From: CAYTID01 sp964437735
GTDB lineage: Bacteria; Bacteroidota; Ignavibacteria; UBA10030; BY39
Direction of reading: 5' to 3'
DNA: 5,927 nt
Assembly (NCBI GenBank): GCA_964437735.1
Contig: CAYTID010000112.1
Span: 1 to 5,927, forward strand
The notes under the pieces were generated by a model that saw only the letters and a program-made list of their open reading frames with translations, made no database searches and was not told where the DNA came from. The position numbers and the translations under genes are program-made. Below, in pieces: positions 1 through 5,927 of this stretch (positions are counted from its first letter, which is position 1; each line of letters opens with the position of its first letter).

Positions 1-7
1 ATAAAAT

Positions 8-22
8 AAAAAAAAAAAAAAA
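8..22 (-). other. T-tract (15 nt) just after the symporter gene
   Basis: On the minus strand an unbroken run of 15 T begins 22 bases after the stop codon of the symporter gene, with more A/T-only sequence up to the window edge. It could be the U-tract of a transcript end. I found no convincing GC stem between the stop codon and the run, so I do not call a terminator. Whether the operon continues to the left of the window cannot be seen. Confidence 0.4.
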
Positions 23-44
23 CATCAAAGTCAAGTAAATATAT

Positions 45-1430
45 CTATCTATGCTTCCTGCCAAACCACCAGATAATCAGCGATATGAAAATACCGGGAA
101 ACATCGGTTCGATTCCAAACAAATAATCCTTTACACCTGGTGAAAATATTAGCCACAGAAAAGAAGTAAGCCATCCAAACAGCATTGAAGTGAATGCAAA
201 TGCCGGTTTCATAATTAATTTTTCAAAATAGCTTGAGACCAGAGGAACAAGCAATCCGGGTATAATGATTGATCCGATCGTATACCAGATCTTTATTACA
301 GAAGGAATAAAATACGCAATGAAAACCGAGAGTACAAAAGAAAGTATTAGACCAAGTTTTGTATATTTTGTAATTAAAGAATCATTCTCCGTTACTTTCT
401 CTCTGACTAATCGCCATACGATATCCCTTCCAAGCGTTTGGGCAGAAACAAATCCAAGCGTATTGAGTGTCGACATCATGGTTGCAAGCATTCCGGCAAA
501 AAACAAACCTTTTGCAGCAGGAGGAAGAATCATTTCAGCTAATGCAGGATAAGCCATGATGGGTTGAGTCAAATCAGGTAATGCTGCCCGTGCATATAAT
601 CCCGTTAAGGATGTCATCATATCAAAGATGAACCAAAAAATGATCGAAACGAAAATCCCCTTTTGAGCAGTTTTCCCGTTTTTAGCCGCAAAACACCTCT
701 GATGAAAAGCAGGATCGATTAATGTCCAAAGTGCAATAAAAAACCAAACGATAATATATTGAGCATGATGTCCTCCATGCCAGACTAAATGTTTTGAAGG
801 CAGGTTGCTTTTTAAAAATTCAATCCCGCCCAATTCACTGAAAGCAAAAGGTAAAATTATGGCGAATCCTATAAACATTATAAAAAATTCAAAAACATCT
901 GTATAAATATCAGATCTGAAACCGCCAAAATATAAATATGACACAGCAACGAGCGCAGTTACTAATACACTTGTGAAAAAACTCCAACCAAACATCATTT
1001 GAAAAATTACACTTAGCATAAGAATGTATGGAGCGGGAGTCATGAGGACAAAAGTGAGGAATGAGCCTAATATAGCTGTTTTTTTTCCGTAGGCGATTTC
1101 AAGTTTATCGGGGATAGATACTAAATTAGTTTCACGGATTTTTTTTGCCAGGAAGCCGGCAAATATTGCGGCAAACAAATAATATGGAATACCCTGTAAA
1201 AACCAGTTCGAAATTCCATGTTTGTATGAAAACTCACCTACCCCCAATATCCCGCCGTACCATGTCGATACTAATGTCATCACGAACAACGGCAGGGTCA
1301 GTGATCTGCCTGCGAGTAAAAAATCCACCTCGCCTTGTTTTGTTTTTTTTGCAAATCTGAATCCGACATAAACTACTATCGCAAAATATGCAAATATTAC
1401 GATAAGATCATAGGTATGAAAATTTATCAT
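45..1430 (-). CDS. Sodium:solute symporter family (SSS) permease, candidate thiamine or thiamine-precursor transporter
   Basis: Predicted Na+-coupled permease of the inner membrane, 461 aa, a normal length for the SSS family. About 13 hydrophobic segments are visible, roughly at residues 7-25, 44-62, 76-95, 118-140, 148-168, 178-199, 223-241, 258-281, 305-327, 358-375, 381-400, 411-429 and 440-456. SSS hallmarks are DFLLAGRSL (36-44) after the first helix, GGFRSDIYTD (169-178), an R-x-FAAKN segment near 245-251, and GMLATMMSTLNT (313-324), where the adjacent Ser320/Thr321 resemble the Na+-site residues of the family. Its ATG overlaps the receptor stop codon as ATGA. No Shine-Dalgarno precedes it, so translation is probably coupled. 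As second gene behind a TPP riboswitch it is inferred to carry thiamine, its pyrimidine moiety or a related precursor. The family also transports sugars, pantothenate, proline and others, so the substrate rests on context only. The family call is firm; the substrate is not. Confidence 0.93.
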   Translation of the reverse strand: MINFHTYDLIVIFAYFAIVVYVGFRFAKKTKQGEVDFLLAGRSLTLPLFVMTLVSTWYGGILGVGEFSYKHGISNWFLQGIPYYLFAAIFAGFLAKKIRETNLVSIPDKLEIAYGKKTAILGSFLTFVLMTPAPYILMLSVIFQMMFGWSFFTSVLVTALVAVSYLYFGGFRSDIYTDVFEFFIMFIGFAIILPFAFSELGGIEFLKSNLPSKHLVWHGGHHAQYIIVWFFIALWTLIDPAFHQRCFAAKNGKTAQKGIFVSIIFWFIFDMMTSLTGLYARAALPDLTQPIMAYPALAEMILPPAAKGLFFAGMLATMMSTLNTLGFVSAQTLGRDIVWRLVREKVTENDSLITKYTKLGLILSFVLSVFIAYFIPSVIKIWYTIGSIIIPGLLVPLVSSYFEKLIMKPAFAFTSMLFGWLTSFLWLIFSPGVKDYLFGIEPMFPGIFISLIIWWFGRKHR

Positions 1431-3961
1431 AAATTTATTTTTAAATTAAAAAAGAAATTTCTTGTCGCTGCGGGAATCCAATAAGGTGTACCCTCTTCAA
1501 CGTACCCGCCCGCTTCATAAAATTTATTCAGAATATTATTTGCCACAAGACTGATTTCCATCCCCGCATTCCAAATATTACTTGTGAATTTGTGAGATAT
1601 GTAACCGTTGATAACCGAAAACGGCGCTATCGATTTATTTTTATTTTCTGTATTATCTAAATAAATTCTTCCGACATTTTGAAAATGCAGGGATACAAAA
1701 ACGGGAAATGTTTGTACAATATTGTCAAAATTATAAGATAAACGAAAATTTGAAATATGTTCCGGAAAACCGGCAAGACGGTTCCGGTCATATACAATAG
1801 CAGCAGTTGTCGGAGGAGAAGTATTCCAATCAGTTACAACAAATTCCTTGTGACTAATAAAACGGTCATCATTGATGGAGATATTTGCTTCTATCTTCAT
1901 ATTCCTGACGGGTTTAAAACTACCAACAAATTCAATTCCCCGATGCAATGTTTTATCAGCGTTACCTGAAACTGGAACACCGTTATCGTCAATCTGCCCG
2001 GTCGATATTATTTCATCCCTGAAATCCATCCAATACAAATTCAATTTGATGTTCAGATTATCAGAATTATAACCTCCGCCGAGTTCAGAGTTTAATAATT
2101 TTTCAGGATTCAATTCTTTTCCGTTATAGATGTATCTATCTCCATCTTTTACAAAATTTTTGGACAAATTAACAGGTCCGGCAAAATAATCCTGCGGATT
2201 GTAAATATCTTTAAACGCAGGCTCTCTTTTTGCGAACGATACGTTACCGAATATGTTTAGGTTGTCGGATAAATTATAATTCACTCCGCCGCGCGGAGAC
2301 AAAAATGTATATTTTTTTTCAAATTCAACTTTGTAGCGTTTATCATCGACGAGTTTTAAATTATGATGGCGAAGTTGTAAATCCCCCATTATGGTCAAGT
2401 TGGAAGAAAATTTATATAATTCATGCAGGTAAATTGTATAAGAGGTTTTGGGTACAACGTAATCATAATACCTCCAATCATGCGAGATATTCCGAGGTAA
2501 AAGATTTGCCCAGATAACTTCACCATAATGATGACCTTTGTGATAACGGTATTCACCACCGATAACCATTTTTCCATTTCCATGCTTCCAAAATAACTTT
2601 GGATGCCAGCCATAATCAATGTCATTAACTGCTCTCTTACGAATTAAATCAATTCTTCTGACTTCGAAGAGACCGTCAGAACCGCGTAATGGTTTTCCTT
2701 GAGAATCGACACGATAATAGTTATTCGGCAATAACGTTGAATCCGCAATTTTAAAACGTGGTATATCATATTCCCTAACATCCCTGCGTGTCCTGAATTG
2801 TGTATAATCCCCTTTCCCTAAAAAAGTGAAAAGAGAATTCTCCAATTTTAGATTATCGGTTATTTGCCATTCATTGATGAGCTGATAATGCGGTTGGTAA
2901 AAATTATCTATTTCATTGGGATACTGAAATGGATTTATACGCCGGTCATTTTCTTTATTCCCTGAAATATTTCCGTCAAGATATTCTTTCGTGACTCCCC
3001 GATATGCCAGATAACTTTTTTCAGGACCACCAAAAATATTAATTCTCGTAATCATATTTTCATCAAATCTTGTTAGCCCGAAAAAATATGACCATAGTTT
3101 CGACCACGAAGGCTTGCGATACCCGTCTGTTTCAATGAGCGAAAATCTGCCGTACATATTGTAAGTATTGTCAATCATTCCTGAATTGGCTGCGAGCGAA
3201 AATTTTTTAGTATTGAAAGTGCCATAACCTGCCATCAATGATAAACCCGGTGACTGAACAGAACTCAATGTCATTAAATTAACCGATCCTCCGAAAGCCG
3301 CTGCACCATAAAGTGAATTTCCGACTCCGCGCTGGATTTGAATATCCTGTGTACTCGATGCGATATCCGGTAAATCAACCCAAAATACTTCGTGAGATTC
3401 TGCATCATTCAGTGGGATACCGTTTATCATTACTCCAATTCTCCGCTGATCGAATCCCCTGATTTTCAAATAGGAATATCCTATTCCATTTCCATTGTCA
3501 GAATATGAGTAGACATTAGGGAGTTCATTTACTAACATTGGAATATCTTGTGCCCAATATTTAGATTCAATTTCGTTTCTGGAAAGATTTGAAAAAGCCA
3601 CAGGAGTTTCCCTGTCTTTTGCTCTTGTGGCTGTTATAATAACTTCCTGCCCGGGGAGAATTGTGGGAATCAGGGAGAACACAATTGTCATATCGCTTTC
3701 AATATGGACTGATTTTTTTTGAACAATATATCCAATATGACTCGCACTGATGATATAGTTCCCTTTTCGGGAAATTGTTATTTCAAACTCACCATTTTTA
3801 TCGGAAGCTGTTCCTGTACCTGTACCCTCAATTAAAATTGTTGATCCATAAACAGGAGAATTTGTTTCATTATTTTTTACCATCCCTTTTATTATAAAAT
3901 TATGTTGACTATAAGAGACAGAACTTAAAAAAATGCTTAAGACAAAAAGCAAACGTATCAT
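1427..3961 (-). CDS. TonB-dependent outer-membrane receptor, TPP-riboswitch controlled, probable thiamine uptake
   Basis: Outer-membrane active transporter of 844 aa, powered by TonB-ExbBD. A signal peptide covers about residues 1-18 (hydrophobic LLFVLSIFLSSV, likely cut after SVSYS). Residues ~22-100 form a carboxypeptidase-regulatory-like beta domain (IIKGMVKNNETNSPVYGSTI..., DKNGEFEI), typical of Bacteroidota receptors. A TonB-box-like EVIITATR lies at 106-113. The plug is ~115-232, with LKIRGFDQRR (165-174), NGIPLNDAESHEVFWVDLPD (180-199) and QRGVGNSLYGAAAFGGSVNL (210-229). The rest is a 22-strand-type barrel rich in alternating aromatic residues, ending RNFFFNLKINL. The start is supported by AAGGA eight bases upstream (3970-3974). 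The preceding leader holds a TPP aptamer and terminator, so the cargo is inferred to be thiamine or a thiamine compound, as for riboswitch-linked OMR1/OMthi receptors described in Bacteroides. No SusD-like partner is present, which fits a vitamin receptor better than a glycan system. Confidence 0.95.
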   Translation of the reverse strand: MIRLLFVLSIFLSSVSYSQHNFIIKGMVKNNETNSPVYGSTILIEGTGTGTASDKNGEFEITISRKGNYIISASHIGYIVQKKSVHIESDMTIVFSLIPTILPGQEVIITATRAKDRETPVAFSNLSRNEIESKYWAQDIPMLVNELPNVYSYSDNGNGIGYSYLKIRGFDQRRIGVMINGIPLNDAESHEVFWVDLPDIASSTQDIQIQRGVGNSLYGAAAFGGSVNLMTLSSVQSPGLSLMAGYGTFNTKKFSLAANSGMIDNTYNMYGRFSLIETDGYRKPSWSKLWSYFFGLTRFDENMITRINIFGGPEKSYLAYRGVTKEYLDGNISGNKENDRRINPFQYPNEIDNFYQPHYQLINEWQITDNLKLENSLFTFLGKGDYTQFRTRRDVREYDIPRFKIADSTLLPNNYYRVDSQGKPLRGSDGLFEVRRIDLIRKRAVNDIDYGWHPKLFWKHGNGKMVIGGEYRYHKGHHYGEVIWANLLPRNISHDWRYYDYVVPKTSYTIYLHELYKFSSNLTIMGDLQLRHHNLKLVDDKRYKVEFEKKYTFLSPRGGVNYNLSDNLNIFGNVSFAKREPAFKDIYNPQDYFAGPVNLSKNFVKDGDRYIYNGKELNPEKLLNSELGGGYNSDNLNIKLNLYWMDFRDEIISTGQIDDNGVPVSGNADKTLHRGIEFVGSFKPVRNMKIEANISINDDRFISHKEFVVTDWNTSPPTTAAIVYDRNRLAGFPEHISNFRLSYNFDNIVQTFPVFVSLHFQNVGRIYLDNTENKNKSIAPFSVINGYISHKFTSNIWNAGMEISLVANNILNKFYEAGGYVEEGTPYWIPAATRNFFFNLKINL

Positions 3962-3983
3962 TTTAAAATTCCTTTTGTTATTG

Positions 3984-4046
3984 AAAAAAATACAATCGCC
4001 GTTTCCCTGACATTGAAAATAACAGCAAAATCAGAAAAACGGCGAT
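3984..4046 (-). terminator. Intrinsic terminator of the TPP riboswitch (expression platform)
   Basis: In the minus-strand leader the arm at 4046-4031 (ATCGCCGTTTTTCTGA) pairs with the arm at 4010-3995 (TCAGGGAAACGGCGAT) over 16 continuous pairs, including two G-U. A loop of about 20 nt separates them. A U-rich run follows at once (3994-3984, ending in seven T). The hairpin lies between the aptamer and the receptor start, so it would stop transcription before the operon. This makes control at the level of transcription the likely mode, rather than masking of the ribosome site, which sits outside the hairpin at 3970-3974. Confidence 0.9.
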
Positions 4047-4061
4047 AATATCCATTTCCCT
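4033..4061 (-). promoter_or_regulatory. Antiterminator hairpin overlapping aptamer and terminator
   Basis: AGGGAAATGG (4061-4052), the 3' end of the aptamer, can pair with CCGTTTTTCT (4042-4033), part of the 5' arm of the terminator. This gives 10 pairs (several G-U) with a 9-nt loop. A further CAGC (4068-4065) / GCTG pairing across the terminator loop could extend it. The structure excludes both the P1 helix and the terminator, which is what a ligand-free ON state needs. It is inferred by hand from base pairing; no energies were computed. Confidence 0.7.
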
Positions 4062-4136
4062 ACGCTGGTATAGTCCAGATCAGGTTCCTAGGGTATGCTC
4101 TCAGTCAAGAATTAATATCAAGACACCCCTAACGGA
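4051..4136 (-). promoter_or_regulatory. TPP riboswitch (thi-box) aptamer
   Basis: The minus strand carries the conserved TPP aptamer elements in order. P1 is TCCGTT (4136-4131) with AATGGA (4056-4051). P2 is GGGGTG with ATACCC (4096-4091). A short AT-rich P3 is closed by GTC/GAC. The pyrimidine-binding CTGAGA is at 4104-4099 and GAACCTGATC at 4087-4078. P5 is CTGG/CCAG, followed by GCGTAGGGA. This aptamer binds thiamine pyrophosphate and usually represses the downstream gene. It lies ahead of the receptor-symporter operon, with an overlapping antiterminator and terminator. Loop L5 reads ACTATA instead of the common nTAATA, and P3 is weak; otherwise the core is canonical. Confidence 0.97.
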
Positions 4137-4140
4137 CGGT

Positions 4141-4172
4141 ATAATTTATATAGATCGGGAAAAAAATGCAAA
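4141..4172 (-). promoter_or_regulatory. Candidate Bacteroidota-type promoter of the thiamine operon
   Basis: On the minus strand TTTG (4172-4169) is followed after 20 bases by TAAATTAT (4148-4141), a partial match to the Bacteroidota -33 TTTG / -7 TAnnTTTG pattern. A start a few bases after this would fall near 4134-4137, right at the 5' strand of P1, as expected for a riboswitch leader. The match in the -7 element is incomplete and the region is AT-rich, so the call is tentative. Confidence 0.45.
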
Positions 4173-4202
4173 TTTTCAGAAAATTAAAAAAAACAATAAA
4201 TA

Positions 4203-4234
4203 TTTGTTTTTTTCGTCCAATTTCCATATCTTTA
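4203..4234 (+). promoter_or_regulatory. Candidate Bacteroidota-type promoter of rpsT
   Basis: TTTG (4203-4206) and TATCTTTA (4227-4234), separated by 20 bases, match the -33/-7 pattern TTTG / TAnnTTTG with one mismatch. Transcription would begin near 4240, giving a leader of about 30 nt before the rpsT start. A sigma-70-like alternative, TATATT at 4233-4238, lacks a good -35 at normal spacing. Confidence 0.45.
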
Positions 4235-4273
4235 TATTCAGAAAATCAAAATTGTTAAATTCAAGGAGTTTTA

Positions 4274-4528
4274 ATGGCACAGCACGCTTCAGCTTTAAAG
4301 AGAGCAAGACAAGATAAGAAACGAAATGTCCGCAAGGTTGCTTATATGTCTAAAATGAAAACTACAATCAAAAAAGTCCGTTCAGAAAAGAACAAGGAAA
4401 AAGCAACTGAATTACTTGTAAAAACAAGTAAGCTACTTGATCAATTAGCATCAAAGGGAGTCATTCATAAGAATAAAGCAGCAAATCAAAAATCCTCTTT
4501 GAAAAAATATGTCGATAAACTTCAATAA
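4274..4528 (+). CDS. rpsT: 30S ribosomal protein S20
   Basis: Small basic protein of 84 aa that binds 16S rRNA early in 30S subunit assembly. The length is typical of the family. The N-terminus MAQHASALKRARQDKKRN is the S20 signature. SKMKTTIKKV (26-35) and the C-terminal KGVIHKNKAANQKSSLKKYV (60-79) match the conserved helices, the latter corresponding to the family G-x-hHkN-AArkkSrL pattern. A strong AAGGAG (4263-4268) lies five bases before the ATG and fixes the start. It is transcribed alone, divergent from the thiamine operon and convergent with the TPR gene, and ends in a clear terminator. S20 can be autoregulated in enterobacteria; nothing in this short leader shows that here. Confidence 0.98.
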   Translation: MAQHASALKRARQDKKRNVRKVAYMSKMKTTIKKVRSEKNKEKATELLVKTSKLLDQLASKGVIHKNKAANQKSSLKKYVDKLQ

Positions 4529-4556
4529 TATATTATAAATGGAAAACATTATGCAG

Positions 4557-4583
4557 GCTCCTTCCTTAAGGAGCTTTTTTTTT
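4557..4583 (+). terminator. Intrinsic terminator of rpsT
   Basis: GCTCCTT (4557-4563), loop CCTT and AAGGAGC (4568-4574) form a perfect 7-bp stem, followed by nine T (4575-4583). It lies 28 bases after the rpsT stop codon. Confidence 0.93.
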
Positions 4584-4585
4584 AC

Positions 4586-4620
4586 AAAAAAAAAACCCCA
4601 AGTATTTACTTTCGGGATTT
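4586..4620 (-). terminator. Intrinsic terminator of the TPR gene, probably bidirectional
   Basis: On the minus strand AAATCCC, a two-base GA bulge, AAGT, loop AAAT, then ACTT and GGGGTTT form an 11-bp stem (one G-U) followed by a T run (4595-4586). On the plus strand the same stem is followed by ATTTTTTTTT (4621-4630), so it may also back up the rpsT terminator. Confidence 0.8.
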
Positions 4621-4640
4621 ATTTTTTTTTAAATGATAAC

Positions 4641-5333
4641 TCAGTTCACTGAAAATTCGGCGATATACCTGTCAACCTCCCGTGCGAGAGGATGGGTAGG
4701 ATTATCTTTTTTAATTCTGTTAAAAATTTCCACAGCTTTTTCTTTTTCCCCGAACAATCCATAATTTTTTCCTGCTAATGACAGGTATTCCAAGCTCACA
4801 GAGGGATTGTTACTTTTTGCAGAGGCTTTTTCGTAATTCCCGGCAGCTTTTTTATAATCAGCTTTCCTTTCATAGCAGGCGCCAATTCCGGCTAACACCG
4901 AACTTTTAAAATAATTATCGCTTAAACTAACTTTGTTGTATTGTTCCAACGCTTGATCTGTTTCTCCAAGTGCAAAATATGCGTTTGCCAAATAGAATCT
5001 TGCAAAATTTCCTGCAGTTGTGCTTCCGTAATCCTCGACTATCACTTTTAAGCCCTTTATTCCTGCTTCAGGCCTGCCGTTGACAGCAACATCATAATTT
5101 CCCTGATCGAAATAAGGGAAAATCTTGCCAACTTCAGCGCTCGCTATCTCATTATTTTCTTTAACATTATTAAGGTAGAAAACTACCGCTAAAACGATAA
5201 TAATAATGCCGGTAAGACCATAGCTTAAATATTTCTTATTATCGTAATAAAATTTTGTAACTTTCGAATACGTTGAAATCAGAGGATCAACTTTCATTTC
5301 TTTTTTTGAAATTTTTTTCTTTGGACTAAGCAT
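4641..5333 (-). CDS. Membrane-anchored tetratricopeptide repeat protein (YfgM-like layout)
   Basis: Protein of 230 aa with a lysine-rich cytoplasmic N-terminus (MLSPKKKISKKEMK), one membrane helix at about 38-54 (YGLTGIIIIVLAVVFYL) and a C-terminal periplasmic TPR domain. Repeats are recognisable at ~107-137 (FYLANAYFALGETDQALEQY), ~143-172 (AGIGACYERKADYKKAAGNY) and ~180-212 (AGKNYGLFGEKEKAVEIFNR), each with the small/large spacing of TPR helices. The order short inside tail, single helix, outside TPRs is that of YfgM, which works with the periplasmic chaperone and Sec machinery in E. coli. That similarity is in architecture; orthology is not proven. AAGGA (5345-5341) lies seven bases before the ATG and supports the start. 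tRNA-Arg lies 77 bases upstream on the same strand, so the two may share a transcript. TPR domains mediate protein-protein contacts; the partner is unknown. Confidence 0.9.
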   Translation of the reverse strand: MLSPKKKISKKEMKVDPLISTYSKVTKFYYDNKKYLSYGLTGIIIIVLAVVFYLNNVKENNEIASAEVGKIFPYFDQGNYDVAVNGRPEAGIKGLKVIVEDYGSTTAGNFARFYLANAYFALGETDQALEQYNKVSLSDNYFKSSVLAGIGACYERKADYKKAAGNYEKASAKSNNPSVSLEYLSLAGKNYGLFGEKEKAVEIFNRIKKDNPTHPLAREVDRYIAEFSVN

Positions 5334-5410
5334 TCTAAAATCCTTTTTATTTTAATTATTAAATGATGTTTCCATGTCCGGGAAGTTGGTTTAATCGAAC
5401 AACTCTGGAG

Positions 5411-5484
5411 TACGCCCGGCGCGATTCGAACGCGCGACCTACAGCTCCGGAGGCTGTCGCTCTATCCAGCTGAGCTACGGGCGC
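5411..5484 (-). tRNA. tRNA-Arg (anticodon CCG)
   Basis: The minus strand folds into a full cloverleaf of 74 nt including the discriminator base A. The acceptor stem is GCGCCCG with CGGGCGT (first pair G-U). The D arm contains AGCTCAGCTGGATAGAGC. The anticodon stem ACAGC/GCTGT encloses the loop CTCCGGA, giving anticodon CCG (5450-5448), which reads the Arg codon CGG. The T arm CGCGCGTTCGAATCGCGCC has the standard TTCGAAT loop. The 3' CCA is not encoded and must be added. There is no intron or anomaly. Confidence 0.97.
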
Positions 5485-5632
5485 AGTATATAGCCTTTTC
5501 GACCTATATTCTAATTTAGCCCTAAAACCTAAATAAAAAACGAATACATTATCGATTTTTATTGTGACAGAGTGAAATTAATAGTGTTTCGAGGAACAAA
5601 TTACAAAATTTATTAATCTTTATCAAATTTAA
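5485..5632. other. Intergenic spacer with no recognised gene
   Basis: These 148 AT-rich bases separate tRNA-Arg from the heptosyltransferase gene. I see no open frame with a plausible start, no clear terminator hairpin after the heptosyltransferase stop, and no confident promoter for the tRNA, though it must presumably lie here or further upstream. Confidence 0.6.
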
Positions 5633-5927
5633 CTATTCGATTATATGTTTCACTCTCTGAAAAACTACCTCATGCGGAATTCCAACCATACAATAAAACA
5701 TCTTTACCGGGCATTTACTTCCGCCGTGAATCGAACAGGGGCGACATTTTAAATTTTCTATCCCTATTACCTGATCATTTGTACCAATGGGAGAAAAACC
5801 GAAATCAGGCACAGTAGGTCCGAAAATAGCCACAACCGGAGTTCTCACAGCTGATGCGATGTGAACGGGCGCGCTGTCATTTGTTACGATAACATCGCAA
5901 CGCTTAATCAATTCCGCCGATTGTATC
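5633..5927 (-). CDS. ADP-heptose:LPS heptosyltransferase family (GT9), C-terminal part only
   Basis: Partial gene. The reading frame is open to the right edge of the window, so the N-terminal domain and start codon are outside it. About 97 codons remain, beginning IQSAELIKRCD and ending KHIIE. VTNDSAPVHIASAVRTPVVA followed by IFGPT is the diagnostic GT9 motif of the C-terminal Rossmann domain, which binds the ADP-heptose donor. The cysteine cluster CRPCSIHGGSKCP...FYCM matches the C-x-PC...CP...C segment common in WaaF-like heptosyltransferases. The enzyme would add heptose to the lipopolysaccharide inner core at the cytoplasmic face of the inner membrane. A TTG codon at 5911-5909 can look like a start but lies inside the conserved domain. 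Which heptosyltransferase it is (WaaC, WaaF or WaaQ type) cannot be told from this fragment. Confidence 0.92.
   Translation of the reverse strand, partial: IQSAELIKRCDVIVTNDSAPVHIASAVRTPVVAIFGPTVPDFGFSPIGTNDQVIGIENLKCRPCSIHGGSKCPVKMFYCMVGIPHEVVFQRVKHIIE

Noticed and set aside
1..44. Terminator after the symporter gene
   Set aside because: There is a 15-nt T tract but no stable stem before it, so it is recorded only as a T-tract.
265..552. Open plus-strand frame of 95 codons opposite the symporter gene
   Set aside because: It lies wholly antisense to the strongly recognised SSS gene, has no ribosome site and no recognisable domain.
1145..1360. Open plus-strand frame of 71 codons opposite the symporter N-terminus
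   Set aside because: It is antisense to a conserved coding region and its translated sequence has no family features.
1757..2517. Several short plus-strand open frames opposite the receptor barrel (1757-1969, 1872-2072, 2230-2517)
   Set aside because: All are shadows of the receptor gene, without ribosome sites or protein-like composition.
2395..2625. Minus-strand frame of 76 codons inside the receptor gene, in another frame
   Set aside because: The receptor frame is continuous through this stretch with conserved barrel sequence, so this is an out-of-frame shadow and not a frameshifted piece.
5540..5632. Possible terminator for the heptosyltransferase around CGATAATGTATTCG plus T run
   Set aside because: The arms do not pair beyond three bases, so it is not a credible stem.
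5909..5911. TTG as start of a complete 92-aa protein at the right edge
   Set aside because: The frame continues upstream to the window edge with family-like residues (IQSAE), and the region is the interior of a GT9 C-terminal domain; the gene is cut by the window.
1..5927. CRISPR array, insertion sequence or phage remnants
   Set aside because: No spaced direct repeats, terminal inverted repeats, transposase or integrase sequence was seen on either strand.

Overview
The window is AT-rich, with poly-A/T spacers, and reads as chromosomal DNA from a Bacteroidota/Ignavibacteriota-type (FCB group) Gram-negative. Support for this is a TonB-dependent receptor with an N-terminal carboxypeptidase-regulatory-like domain, two candidate promoters of the Bacteroidota -33/-7 kind, and a GT9 heptosyltransferase. 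Clear Shine-Dalgarno sequences before several genes fit Ignavibacteria-like lineages better than classical Bacteroides. The placement is an inference from style, not from a search.

Left part (45-4172, minus strand): a TPP-riboswitch-controlled operon. From its 5' end it has a candidate promoter, a well-formed TPP (thi-box) aptamer, an overlapping antiterminator and a strong intrinsic terminator. A TonB-dependent outer-membrane receptor (844 aa) follows, then a sodium:solute symporter family (SSS) inner-membrane permease (461 aa) whose ATG overlaps the receptor stop as ATGA. The parts suggest a thiamine (or thiamine-precursor) uptake system: receptor across the outer membrane, symporter across the inner membrane, both shut off when intracellular TPP is high. 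In described Bacteroides thiamine loci the inner-membrane partner is usually PnuT; here an SSS permease takes that place. This is the most interesting point in the window.

Middle part (4173-4640): rpsT (ribosomal protein S20) runs on the plus strand, divergent from the thiamine operon and with its own candidate promoter. It ends in a classical hairpin/T-tract terminator. A second, probably bidirectional hairpin separates it from the convergent gene to the right.

Right part (4641-5927, minus strand): a single-pass membrane TPR protein resembling YfgM in layout, a tRNA-Arg(CCG) upstream of it, about 150 bp with no recognisable gene, and the C-terminal end of an ADP-heptose:LPS heptosyltransferase (GT9) whose 5' part lies beyond the right edge.
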